Assembly: GCA_937873205.1 (NCBI GenBank)
Contig: CALMVO010000019.1
Span: 1-37,618 of the forward strand
Source: an uncultured Acetobacteraceae bacterium
GTDB taxonomy: Bacteria; Pseudomonadota; Alphaproteobacteria; Acetobacterales; Acetobacteraceae
Length of the DNA stretch: 37,618 nucleotides
Direction: 5' to 3'
Shown here: in pieces, positions 15,544 through 23,811 of the stretch
Layout of the letters: each line of letters opens with the position of its first letter
Numbering within the stretch: position 1 is the first letter of the stretch
Notes under the pieces: model-generated
Told to the model about the DNA's origin: nothing
The model's database searches: none
What the model saw: the letters and a program-made list of their open reading frames with translations, nothing else
Position numbers and translations under genes: made by a program

Positions 15544-16029
15544 TCAGAAGATCTTGTTGATCAGGTCGTCGCCGATGCCGAAGCCGGCTCCCATTTCGAT
15601 GGCGCGGCCGAATCCGGAGTTGAGGAACCCGCCGAGCAGGCCGGTGCCGGTCTGCGGCGGCGGGTAGCCCTGGCCGGGCTGCACGGAGCCGGGCTGCGGC
15701 GCGCCCCATGGCTGCGGCTGGGCCGGCTGCTGTGGATATTGCTGGGGGGCGTAGGCGGGCTGCTGGTATTGCGCCTGGGCCTGGGCTTGCGCCTGGGCCT
15801 CGTTGGCGACGAAGCCGTGCAGCGACTGCAGCAGGGTGCCGACCTGGTCCTGCTCGGAGCGGAAGGCGAGTGCCAGCTCGCGCAGGTCGAGCAGCCACTC
15901 GCGCGCCTGCTGGTCGCCGGACTGCGCGGCGGCCTGCAGCTTGGAGCCCAGGGTCTGCAGCGCCTGGCCGGTCTGCTGCGACTGGCCCTGAAGCTGTTGG
16001 TACTGCTGGTCGATGGTCTGCACGTCCAT
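15544..16029 (-). CDS. Gln-rich protein of unknown function
   Basis: A 161-residue protein. Residues 1-70 are a Gln-rich helical segment (MDVQTIDQQYQQLQGQSQQT onward) likely to form a coiled coil. Residues 80-130 are a disordered Gln/Pro/Ala/Tyr-rich linker. Residues 135-161 are a Gly-rich amphipathic end, GLLGGFLNSGFGRAIEMGAG through GDDLINKIF. The ATG at 16029 follows AGGAG by 8 bases. There is no signal peptide. The arrangement resembles DUF2076-type proteins (helical N-part, Q/P linker, Gly-rich end), but I cannot match the core motifs. The asparaginase starts 14 bases downstream, so the two are probably co-transcribed. Confidence 0.75.
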   Translation of the reverse strand: MDVQTIDQQYQQLQGQSQQTGQALQTLGSKLQAAAQSGDQQAREWLLDLRELALAFRSEQDQVGTLLQSLHGFVANEAQAQAQAQAQYQQPAYAPQQYPQQPAQPQPWGAPQPGSVQPGQGYPPPQTGTGLLGGFLNSGFGRAIEMGAGFGIGDDLINKIF

Positions 16030-16120
16030 GGTGGCATCTCCTGCGGCGGGGCGTCGCCGCGAAGCTAGAGGTGCCGGCTGATGCACCGCAAGCCGTCCGC
16101 GTGCGGGGACCGAACGGGGG

Positions 16121-17287
16121 TTACGACGGATAGGAGTCCGCCGTTGCGGTGGCGGCGTGCCCCGGTTGGGGGGTCTGCCGGCGCGGCTTGAGTGCCAGCG
16201 CCCGACGCTCGACCAGATGCCAGGACAGCCAGGCCGCGGCGAGGGCCGGAAGAAGCGAGAGCGCGGCGACCTGCCACCAGCGGGCGCCGGCTCCAAGGGA
16301 TCGCACGGCGATCTGCTGGATGGGAAACGCCCAGATATAGACCCCGTAGGAGAGGTCGCCGATCCTGGGCATCGGATCCGGCAACCAGCGGGATTTATGC
16401 AGACCGAACGTCAGCAGGGTGTAGGTGCCGAGGATGCTGCCGACCAGGGTGAAGTGGCCCAGGCGGAGGCTGAGCAGGACGAGGCCCGCACAGGCCAGGG
16501 CCGCCCACCATCGCCGCGGCATCCCGCTGAGATACATCAGGGCGCCCATCGTGAACGGGATCGACAGCTCGACGGCGGGCCCGCCCTGCCCGCGATGCCG
16601 CGCCACGATCGCCAGCACGATCAGGCCCAGCAGGGCCGGCCAACGGAGCAATCCGATCAGGCCCAGGACCAGCACGCCCACGTAGAAGCCCGCCTCGTAG
16701 CGCAGTGTCCACAGCGCACCGTCGACCGACGGGAAGGGGTTCGTGTCGAACACGCCCGGCAGCGAATACTGGACCGGGAAGACGAGGGCGGCGTTGCCCA
16801 GGTAACGGTAGGGCAACGGATTCGAGAAATAGGACGCGGCGCCGGTCGTCGAGATCAGCGGTCCGACGACGAACGCCAGGAGAACGACCACGACGATCAG
16901 TCCGGGGAGCAGCCGCAACCCGCGGGCCAGGACGAACCGCCAGCGGGACGACGAGCAGACATAGCTCTGGGCGATCAGGAAGCCGCTGATCGCGAAGAAG
17001 GCGATGACGGCTAGGTGGCCGACGGTGGTCTGTCCATGGGAGGCGATGTAGAGCGGCTCGGTCCGGTCGCTGCCCGAGGTCAGCGGGAAGCAGTGGGACA
17101 GCAGCACCGCCAGCGCCGCGAACAGGCGGAGCGCGTTGAGGTTGTTGTCCGCCGATGCCCGTCTCGTCACGTGTGCCATCGTGGTCTGTTCAGCCGCCGT
17201 CGGAGCCGACCGGGTCGGCACGTGCCGCACTGGCATGTCCGCTGACGGAACGGCCTCGATGTCCGGCGGCGGCGCAGGCACGGACAT
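16121..17287 (-). CDS. Acyltransferase 3 family membrane protein
   Basis: A 388-residue inner-membrane O-acyltransferase of the OatA/OafA/NodX type, which transfers acyl groups to sugars of surface polysaccharides. The family start NNLNALRLFAALAVLLSHCFPL (about 48-69) carries the conserved Arg and His; FFAISGFLIAQSYV and LWTLRYEAGFY follow, with about ten hydrophobic segments. There is no C-terminal SGNH domain, so it is the short form. The ATG at 17287 lies three bases after the stop of the upstream peptidase gene and makes a 47-residue cytoplasmic tail; an ATG at 17179 (MAHVTRRASADN) fits the family better, and neither has a good ribosome site. The target polysaccharide is unknown. Confidence 0.85.
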   Translation of the reverse strand: MSVPAPPPDIEAVPSADMPVRHVPTRSAPTAAEQTTMAHVTRRASADNNLNALRLFAALAVLLSHCFPLTSGSDRTEPLYIASHGQTTVGHLAVIAFFAISGFLIAQSYVCSSSRWRFVLARGLRLLPGLIVVVVLLAFVVGPLISTTGAASYFSNPLPYRYLGNAALVFPVQYSLPGVFDTNPFPSVDGALWTLRYEAGFYVGVLVLGLIGLLRWPALLGLIVLAIVARHRGQGGPAVELSIPFTMGALMYLSGMPRRWWAALACAGLVLLSLRLGHFTLVGSILGTYTLLTFGLHKSRWLPDPMPRIGDLSYGVYIWAFPIQQIAVRSLGAGARWWQVAALSLLPALAAAWLSWHLVERRALALKPRRQTPQPGHAATATADSYPS

Positions 17288-17290
17288 CCC

Positions 17291-19408
17291 TCAATCGACC
17301 AGGCGGCGGGCGAGGTAGGTGGCCTCGAGGGCTTGCTCGTGGGCGATCTCGGCGAGGTTGGCGGTGCCGGCGTGGCCGCCCTCGGTGTCCTCGTAATAGA
17401 GGAAGGGGACGCCGAGCTGGGTGAGGCGCCAGGCGAAGCGGCGCGCGTGCACCGGGCCCACGCGGTCGTCCTTGGTCGAGGTGAAGATGAAGGGCTCGGG
17501 GTAGGCGACGCCGGGGCGCAGGTTCTGCAGCGGCGAGATGCTGCGCAGGAAGGCGGCCTCGGCGGGGACGCTCATGCTGCCGTACTCGTCCACCCAGGAG
17601 GCGCCGGCGGCCATGGTCTCGAAATGCTCCATGTCGAGCAGCGGCACGCCGATGATCGCCGCCCGCCACAGCTCCGGATGCTGGGTGAACTCGACCCCCA
17701 TCAGCAGGCCGCCGTTGGAGCGGCCGCGGATGCCCAGGCGCCGGGTGGAGGTGATGCCGCGCGCGATCAGGTCCCGGCCGACCGCGTCGAAGTCGTCGAA
17801 CACGCGCTGGCGATGCGTCTTGCGGCCGGCCTCGTGCCAGGCGGGACCGAATTCGCCGCCGCCGCGGATGTTGGCCAGAACGTAGACGCCGCCGCGCGCC
17901 AGCCAGAGCCGACCGATGGCGCCGGAGTAGAGCGGCGTCATGGACACGCCGAAGCCGCCATAGGCGGTGAGCTCGGTCGGGTTGCTGCCGTCGCGCTTCA
18001 GGTCGCGGCGATGCACGACGAAGTAGGGGATCCTGGTGCCGTCGTTCGAGGTGGCCTCGAGCTGCTCGACGACGAGGCCGCCGGCGTCGAACTGGGCGGG
18101 CAGCGCCTTCACCATCGCGGCGCTGCCCTGGGCGGCGTCGGTCAGCCAGAGCTGGCTGGGCGTGAGGAAGCCGGTGACCTGCAGGAAGGCGCGATCGCTG
18201 CGCGGGTCGGTGTCGACCAGGCTCACCGACACGTCGTCGGGCAGAGGCAGGCGGTGCGCGGTCCAGGTGCCGTTCAGGCCCGGGGCGAACGAGACCGCGC
18301 TGCCGCGCACGTTGTCGTAGATCGCGGCGACGATGCGGCTGCGGGTCACGCCGACCGCCTCGGCCTCCACCGACTGGCGCGGGCCGGGCGCGAACACCAG
18401 CTGCGGCGGGGCGTCGGGGTGCGCTGCATCCAGCGCGGCCAGGCTGCCGGACGGGACCCTCGGGCCCGTGGCGGGCTGCCAGGCCTGGTTCAGCTTGGCC
18501 ACCAGCCGGCCCTGCACCAGCCCGACCACGACGGTCTTGGGCGGCAGCGGCAGCGGCACCAGCCCGTGCGGGGTCACCTGCCGGTACTGGCTCTCGAAGA
18601 AGCTGACGGCGCGCTGGATCAGCGCCTCGCGATGGCCGTCGCCATCCACCATCACCTCCGGCGTGTCGGCGATGTCGGCGGCCATGCCGCGCGCCACCTC
18701 GCTGGCCTGGTCCAGCGTCTGGCCGCGCTGCAGGCGCTTGACGACGAACCCGTAGCCGGATGCGGTCATGGTGCCCGGGCCCCAGTCGCGAACGACCAGC
18801 AGCGTGTTCGGACCCTCCCAGGCTGTGGTCTGCTTGGAGTGCGGCAGCAGGAAGCCGCCCGGGACGAAGCTGGCATCGGGCAGGTCGAATTCGCGCGCGG
18901 TGGTGGCGTCCTCGCCGCCGTTGGAGAGCAGCAGCACGCAGCGGCGCTCGTCCGGCTCCTCGCAGTCGGCGCCCTTCCAGACCCAGTTCACGTGCTCGGC
19001 CGCGGACAGCGCGTCGAGGTCGAGCACCGTATGCCAGGCGGGCGTCGCGGTGCGATAGGAGGCGAGGTCGGTGCGGCGCCAGATGCCGTGGCGGTGCTGC
19101 GCGTCCTGCCAGAAGTTGTAGACCTGGTCACCCAGCACCATCGGCACCGGGATGCGGTCGGTGGATTGCGCGATCGCCAGCGCGTCGGCGGCGAAGCCCG
19201 CGTAGCGCGGGTCGTGTTCCAGCAGGCCGAAGGTGTGCGCGTTCTGCGCATGCACCCAATCCAGCGCCTGCGCGCCCTCGATGTCGGTGAGGAAGGCGGG
19301 CGGCGTCGCGGAGGCGGCCGTCGCGGGAGGCAGGGTCGCCGCCCGCACCGCCGCCGGGGCCGCCAGAAGGCATGACAGGGCGAGGAGCAGGGGGTAGTGC
19401 AGGCGCAT
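17291..19408 (-). CDS. Secreted prolyl oligopeptidase family (S9A) protein
   Basis: A 705-residue serine peptidase. Residues 1-23 are a signal peptide (LLLALSCLLAAPAAVRA). Residues 40-440 form the beta-propeller, and the C-terminal alpha/beta hydrolase domain starts near 445. The catalytic triad is Ser564 in GIRGRSNGGLLMG, Asp647/648 in TKDDRVGP and His679 in EGGHAGT. A conserved NIRGGGEFGPAWHEAG block precedes the Ser. Prolyl oligopeptidases cut short peptides after Pro; export places this one in the periplasm or outside. It heads a minus-strand unit with the acyltransferase (3-base gap). The facing aminotransferase gene starts only about 60 bases away on the other strand, so they share an upstream region. 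Confidence 0.9.
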   Translation of the reverse strand: MRLHYPLLLALSCLLAAPAAVRAATLPPATAASATPPAFLTDIEGAQALDWVHAQNAHTFGLLEHDPRYAGFAADALAIAQSTDRIPVPMVLGDQVYNFWQDAQHRHGIWRRTDLASYRTATPAWHTVLDLDALSAAEHVNWVWKGADCEEPDERRCVLLLSNGGEDATTAREFDLPDASFVPGGFLLPHSKQTTAWEGPNTLLVVRDWGPGTMTASGYGFVVKRLQRGQTLDQASEVARGMAADIADTPEVMVDGDGHREALIQRAVSFFESQYRQVTPHGLVPLPLPPKTVVVGLVQGRLVAKLNQAWQPATGPRVPSGSLAALDAAHPDAPPQLVFAPGPRQSVEAEAVGVTRSRIVAAIYDNVRGSAVSFAPGLNGTWTAHRLPLPDDVSVSLVDTDPRSDRAFLQVTGFLTPSQLWLTDAAQGSAAMVKALPAQFDAGGLVVEQLEATSNDGTRIPYFVVHRRDLKRDGSNPTELTAYGGFGVSMTPLYSGAIGRLWLARGGVYVLANIRGGGEFGPAWHEAGRKTHRQRVFDDFDAVGRDLIARGITSTRRLGIRGRSNGGLLMGVEFTQHPELWRAAIIGVPLLDMEHFETMAAGASWVDEYGSMSVPAEAAFLRSISPLQNLRPGVAYPEPFIFTSTKDDRVGPVHARRFAWRLTQLGVPFLYYEDTEGGHAGTANLAEIAHEQALEATYLARRLVD

Positions 19409-19471
19409 GGAGTCTCCGGGGCAGAGGCGCGTATCGGAGACGATGCGGGCCGGCGATACAAGGTCGGACCG

Positions 19472-20671
19472 GTGACGGGCGCCCTGCCCTTATCCGAGCC
19501 CCATCACGACACGCTGGCGCGGGCCGAGATCGAAGCGTTGCCGGGCTCGCTGATCCGGGCGGTGGCGCAGGAGGGGCTGGGGCGGGCGGACGTGATCCCG
19601 CTCTGGTTCGGCGAGCCCGACGGCGTGACGCCGGACTTCATCCGCGAGGCGGCGAAGCGGTCGCTGGATGCCGGGCAGACCTTCTACACGTCGAACCACG
19701 GCATCCCGGCGCTGCGGAACGCGATCGCGACCTATCAGGCGGGGCTGGGGCGGAAGTCTGGCGCTGGCCGGGTGTGCGTCACGCCGTCGGGGGTGAACGC
19801 GATCCTGCTCGCCTGTCAGGCGCTGTTGTCGCCGGGCGACCGGGTGGTGCTGCCGACGCCGCACTGGCCGAACCTGGCCGGCATCGCCGCAGTCGCCGGC
19901 GCCACGGTGGCGACCGTGAGGCTGCGGCTCCTGGACGGGCGCTGGCGCATCGGGCTGGACGAGCTGCTGGCGGCGCTGACGCCGGACACGCGGATGGTGA
20001 TGCTGAACGCGCCGGCCAATCCGACCGGGTGGATGCTGACGGCGCCAGAGCAGGCGGTGCTGCTGGCGCATTGCCGGCGGCACGGGATCTGGATCCTGGC
20101 CGACGACGTCTATGAGCGCATCGTGTTCACGGGCCGCGTGGCGCCGGGGTTCCTGGAGATCACGGAACCGGAGGACCGGGTGCTGTCGGTCAACTCGTTC
20201 TCGAAGGGCTGGGCGATGACCGGCTGGCGGCTCGGCTGGATCACCGCCCCGGAGGCGCTGATGCCGGCGCTCGGCAAGATGATGGAGTTCAACACCTCCT
20301 GCGCGCCGGAATTCGTGCAGCGGGCGGGGATCGCGGCGCTGGAGCAGGGCGAGGCGGTCGTCGCGGCGACGGTGGCGCGCTACCGCGCCTGCCGGGACCT
20401 GGCGGCCCAGCTGCTGGGGGCGCTGCCCGGCGTGCGCGTGCCATATCCGGAGGGGGCGATGTACGCGTTCCTCTCGGTCGAGGGCTGCACCGACAGCCTG
20501 GCGCTGGCCCGCGCGCTGCTGCGCGAGGCGGGCGTGGGGCTGGCGCCGGGACGCGCGTTCGGGCCGGCGGGGGAAGGCTGCCTGCGGCTGTGCTTCGCGG
20601 TGGAGGAGGCGACGCTGCGGGAGGCGTGCGGACGGATCGCGAGGTTCCTGGCGGGGTGGCGGGAGCCGTGA
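19472..20671 (+). CDS. Class I/II PLP-dependent aminotransferase
   Basis: A 399-residue fold-type I aminotransferase that moves an amino group between an amino acid and a 2-oxo acid. The PLP-binding Lys245 lies in SVNSFSKGWAMTGWRLGW. The cofactor-contacting NAPANPTGW and the DDVYERIVF Asp-x-x-Tyr motif are present, with the substrate carboxylate Arg in CLRLCFA near the C-terminus. The GTG at 19472 (VTGALPLSEPHHD) was chosen because the ATG at 19397 would run back into the divergent peptidase gene. Substrate specificity (aspartate, aromatic or other) cannot be assigned from sequence. It stands alone: the gene downstream is on the other strand. Confidence 0.87.
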   Translation: MTGALPLSEPHHDTLARAEIEALPGSLIRAVAQEGLGRADVIPLWFGEPDGVTPDFIREAAKRSLDAGQTFYTSNHGIPALRNAIATYQAGLGRKSGAGRVCVTPSGVNAILLACQALLSPGDRVVLPTPHWPNLAGIAAVAGATVATVRLRLLDGRWRIGLDELLAALTPDTRMVMLNAPANPTGWMLTAPEQAVLLAHCRRHGIWILADDVYERIVFTGRVAPGFLEITEPEDRVLSVNSFSKGWAMTGWRLGWITAPEALMPALGKMMEFNTSCAPEFVQRAGIAALEQGEAVVAATVARYRACRDLAAQLLGALPGVRVPYPEGAMYAFLSVEGCTDSLALARALLREAGVGLAPGRAFGPAGEGCLRLCFAVEEATLREACGRIARFLAGWREP

Positions 20672-20939
20672 GGCGATCCGGCATGCCGGTCTCTGTCCTG
20701 GACGATCCATCGACGGTGCGGGCAGCGAGGGACAGGCGACCGTTCCGTTGTCGATGCGGGCCGCGCTGCATCTGCAGGCAGACGACGATCGAAGATCTGC
20801 GATCCGGTGCGGGCTTGCCGATGCCTATCGGCCGCCGGTGGTGCGACCGCCAGCAGCCGGATCCGGTCGTCGGCCGGGTTATGTCTTGGGGTGGAGCGGT
20901 TCGTGCTTGATCGTGGCCGATAACGTCGGCGCGACGCGT

Positions 20940-21623
20940 TTAGACGCGGAGAGAATAGCCGAGCGGCACCGGGTCCGCCCCGGCGACGATCGTGCTCCCG
21001 CCGGGAGGGACCTCGAAGATGCGTTCGAGGCCGTCCCAGTTGCCCTGCCGCGGCGGGTGATCGCGCGGATGGAGAAGATCGAATTCCTCCAGGAGGAAAT
21101 TGCCGCGGCCGTAGTTGCAGGCCGCGCACGTCAGATAGACGTTCTCGAGCTCGCTGCTGCCGCCGCGTGCATGCGGCAGGACATGATCGTATTGCGCCCA
21201 CATGAGCTGGAACGCCGCGTGCTGGGTCGCATTCGTGTCGCCCCAGGGGATCGCATCGGGGTAGTCCCTGCGGAGGGCAGCCCGGACTTCGCCCCTGATC
21301 ACCGGGATCTTGCAGAACCGGCAGTAGTGGCCGTCCCGCAGATGGATGAGACGTCTCGTCGCCTTGGTCGCCGCCCGCGGCATCGCTCGCCGCTCCCTCG
21401 GCAGGGCCGCAGGGTGAAGCAGCGTGCGGCAGGGACGGTTGTAAATGGTCTGCTTGCCCCAGACGGAGTCGAGCCAGTCCCATAGGATGCGGCTGTCGGT
21501 CGCCCGGAACAGCGCCTCGGCTACGCTGTGCTCGCCGCGGCAATGAGCGGCCGCGGCGTCTTCAAGCTGCCGGGCGGCGGCCTCGATTTCGGGGATCGGT
21601 CCGCGGAGACATGTGCGGCGCAA
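20940..21623 (-). CDS. HNH endonuclease
   Basis: A 227-residue HNH nuclease. The zinc-binding Cys pairs are C101-x2-C104 (YCRFCKIPV) and C166-x2-C169 (LTCAACNYGRGN). The catalytic block is YDHVLPHARGGSSELEN with Asp146-His147, His151 and Asn161, then Asn170. This is the McrA/HNH_5-like family seen in restriction, phage and stand-alone nucleases. The N-terminal 80 residues carry no recognised domain. The start is a TTG at 21623 just after an in-frame stop; no better start gives a full protein. No methyltransferase, terminase or immunity gene is adjacent, so its role is open. Confidence 0.82.
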   Translation of the reverse strand: MRRTCLRGPIPEIEAAARQLEDAAAAHCRGEHSVAEALFRATDSRILWDWLDSVWGKQTIYNRPCRTLLHPAALPRERRAMPRAATKATRRLIHLRDGHYCRFCKIPVIRGEVRAALRRDYPDAIPWGDTNATQHAAFQLMWAQYDHVLPHARGGSSELENVYLTCAACNYGRGNFLLEEFDLLHPRDHPPRQGNWDGLERIFEVPPGGSTIVAGADPVPLGYSLRV

Positions 21624-21770
21624 GTCTGGACGTCCGTTCTACTCCGCCCCGTCGGCGGTATCCTGCAGATGCTATCGCCATGGCCATGACCATTTCGTAA
21701 ACGCGCGCCGCACCCGGCTACTTGGCTCCCCGCCCGCGCAGGGACGATCTCGTCAACGCGGAGCTCCGCT

Positions 21771-23177
21771 TCAGCGTCGGGTCATCCCGGTCCCGTGGCG
21801 CGGGAGGCGGGCGAGATCGGACCTGATCCGGGCGATCGGCTCGGCCCAATCGCCCGGTTCGGGCTGCACGTAGAGGCGCATGTCGGAATACCAGGGCGTG
21901 TCGGTGCGGCCGGTCAGCCAGCGCCAGCAGCGGTCGTAGCGCGACAGCAGCCACACCGGCTTGCCGAGCCCGCCGGCCAGGTGCGCCGTCGAGGTGTCGA
22001 CCGCGATGACCAGGTCCAGTCCCGTCACCAGGCAGGCGGTGTCGTCGAAACTGTGGATCAGGCCGGTATGGTCGATGATCGGCAGCCCGTGCTCCGGCGG
22101 CAGCGCGGTCTCGCCGATCTGCAGGCTGTAGAACAGCGTGTCGGGACGCGCGTCGAGCAGCGGCTCCAGCTTTGCGAGATCGAGCGAGCGCCGGCGATCC
22201 GTGAGGGTGCACAGCCGGTTCCAGGGCCGAGGCGCCCCCGCCCAGACCAGTCCGACCCGCAGCGGGTCGACGCGGCCATGTCGGACGGCATCCTTCTCCA
22301 ACCGGTCGCGCCAGACAGCGACCCCGCCGGGATCCGGCGTCAGGTAGCCGGCCGGCGAGGGGATCGCGTCGATCGTGACGTTCAACGCCAAAGCGAGGCT
22401 CATGATCGGGCAGACCAGGTCGTAGGCCGGGAGCGGCGCGTCCATGGTCACGACCGCGTCCACGCCATCCAGTCGCGACAACAGCCCGGCCAGCGTCGGC
22501 CAGGTCCGCACGACCACGCGTCCGCCCCGTGCCCTGGCCAAGGGCAGGAAACGGGCGAACTGCAGCACGTCGCCGATCCCGGCCTCGACCAGGACCAGGA
22601 GGGTGCGGCCGGCGAAGGACTCGCCGGACCAGCGCGGCCCCTCGACCCACCTCGCGGTGTCGACCTCGAAACGGGCCTCGAAGGCGGGCCACCCGGCCGG
22701 ATAGTCGCCGGCGGCCAGCAAGGCGACCGCGCGGTTGAACCGGGTGTGGGGATTTCCCGGATCGAGCGACAGAGCGAGCTCGTGGAACCTCAACGCCTCG
22801 ATCGGCGCGCCGCGCCGATGCAGGGCCACGCCGAGTGCCGACAGCGTGCCGACATGCGCCGGCCGCAGGCGCAGCGCGTTGGAGAACGCCGCGATCGCGT
22901 CGCCGAGACGCTGCAGCTCCAGCATGGCGATCCCGAGGTTGAGCCAGAGGGCGGGCCGCCCGGGATCGAGCTCGACCGCGCGCGTCAGAGTCGCGGCGGC
23001 CTCTTCGAACCGGCACAGCTCGATCAGCAGGCCGCCGTAATTGCCGATCGTGCGGGCCTCGGCCGGGGCACAGGCGAAGGCCGCCTCGTAGGCGAAGGCC
23101 GCCTCGACGTAGCGTCGCGCCTGGACCGCCCGCTCCGCTGTCGCGATCGCTTCATGCTGGAAACCGGCCTGAGCCAC
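21771..23177 (-). CDS. TPR protein with glycosyltransferase-like C-terminal domain
   Basis: A 468-residue protein. About three to four TPR repeats span residues 30-155 (WLNLGIAMLELQRLGDAIAAF and similar units), followed by a glycosyltransferase family 9-like C-terminal region (about 185-460). That region has a first Rossmann part (LLVLVEAGIGDVLQFARFLPL), RVGLVWAGAP, and the nucleotide-sugar-facing LDLVIAVDTSTAHLAGGLGK. Proteins with this layout are common in Alphaproteobacteria, often in expanded sets; they are presumed to glycosylate proteins or polysaccharides, but this is unproven for most. The GTG at 23177 follows GGAAGG with 5 bases between. There is no signal peptide. It stands alone between the HNH and GNAT genes on the same strand. 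Confidence 0.85.
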   Translation of the reverse strand: MAQAGFQHEAIATAERAVQARRYVEAAFAYEAAFACAPAEARTIGNYGGLLIELCRFEEAAATLTRAVELDPGRPALWLNLGIAMLELQRLGDAIAAFSNALRLRPAHVGTLSALGVALHRRGAPIEALRFHELALSLDPGNPHTRFNRAVALLAAGDYPAGWPAFEARFEVDTARWVEGPRWSGESFAGRTLLVLVEAGIGDVLQFARFLPLARARGGRVVVRTWPTLAGLLSRLDGVDAVVTMDAPLPAYDLVCPIMSLALALNVTIDAIPSPAGYLTPDPGGVAVWRDRLEKDAVRHGRVDPLRVGLVWAGAPRPWNRLCTLTDRRRSLDLAKLEPLLDARPDTLFYSLQIGETALPPEHGLPIIDHTGLIHSFDDTACLVTGLDLVIAVDTSTAHLAGGLGKPVWLLSRYDRCWRWLTGRTDTPWYSDMRLYVQPEPGDWAEPIARIRSDLARLPRHGTGMTRR

Positions 23178-23266
23178 GCGAACCTTCCCCGGATGCCGAG
23201 CCCTCCGGAGCAGTATCGGGCACGGTCGTTAAGGAAGGGTTCCAGCCGGATCTCTTGGCGCCGGTC

Positions 23267-23713
23267 CTACGCCTTCTTGCGCAGCGCCCTCTCGTGGCGC
23301 CCGCCCGCGGGGACGAAGCCGGTGGCCAGGCAGAAGGCGTGCAGGATCGGATCGGGTTCCGTCAGCATCTCCAGGCTGCCGCAGCCGGCGGTGCGGGCGG
23401 CCTGGGAGGCGGCCTTGACGAGCAGGCGGGCCAGGCCGCGGCGGCGGTCGTCCTTGGCGACGAACAGGGCGGTGACCTGCGCCACCGGCTGCGGCCGGTG
23501 CAGCGGGCGGTACCAGTGCAGCTGCACCAGGCCGTTCGGCGGGCCCCATTCCAGGGCCAGCAGGGTGGTGCCGGACTCTTGGCGCAAATCGTCCAGGCGA
23601 TCGGCCAGCATGCGCGGCGGGACCGGATGGCCGGCCAAGGCCAGCAGGTCGGAAAGGCCCGGGGCGTCGGCAGGGGTGGCGGCGCGGATTTCCAGGCCGT
23701 GGCGGCTGCCCAT
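23267..23713 (-). CDS. GNAT family N-acetyltransferase
   Basis: A 148-residue acyl-CoA-dependent N-acetyltransferase. The acetyl-CoA loop is KDDRRRGLARLLVKAA (about 82-97), preceded by the beta-4 strand AQVTALFVA and followed by the FCLATGFVPAG motif with the usual Gly-Phe. The ATG at 23713 (MGSRHGLEIRAATPADAPG) follows AAGGGA and starts exactly at the family's first strand; the in-frame ATG at 23800 adds unrelated residues and runs close to the divergent peptidase gene. The substrate is unknown. It reads away from the S10 peptidase, with about 100 bp of shared upstream DNA. Confidence 0.85.
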   Translation of the reverse strand: MGSRHGLEIRAATPADAPGLSDLLALAGHPVPPRMLADRLDDLRQESGTTLLALEWGPPNGLVQLHWYRPLHRPQPVAQVTALFVAKDDRRRGLARLLVKAASQAARTAGCGSLEMLTEPDPILHAFCLATGFVPAGGRHERALRKKA

Positions 23714-23811
23714 CACGATTTTCCCTTGCCGGAACTCGGCCGTCCGCACATTGCGGCCGGTGGCGCGCTCCGCTCTACTCCCGCGCATCCCGACACCCAA
23801 GGAGCCCCGAG

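Noticed and set aside
20672-20939. Possible gene between the aminotransferase and HNH genes
   Set aside because: Several short frames exist but none has a convincing start, family motif or consistent codon use; left as intergenic DNA.
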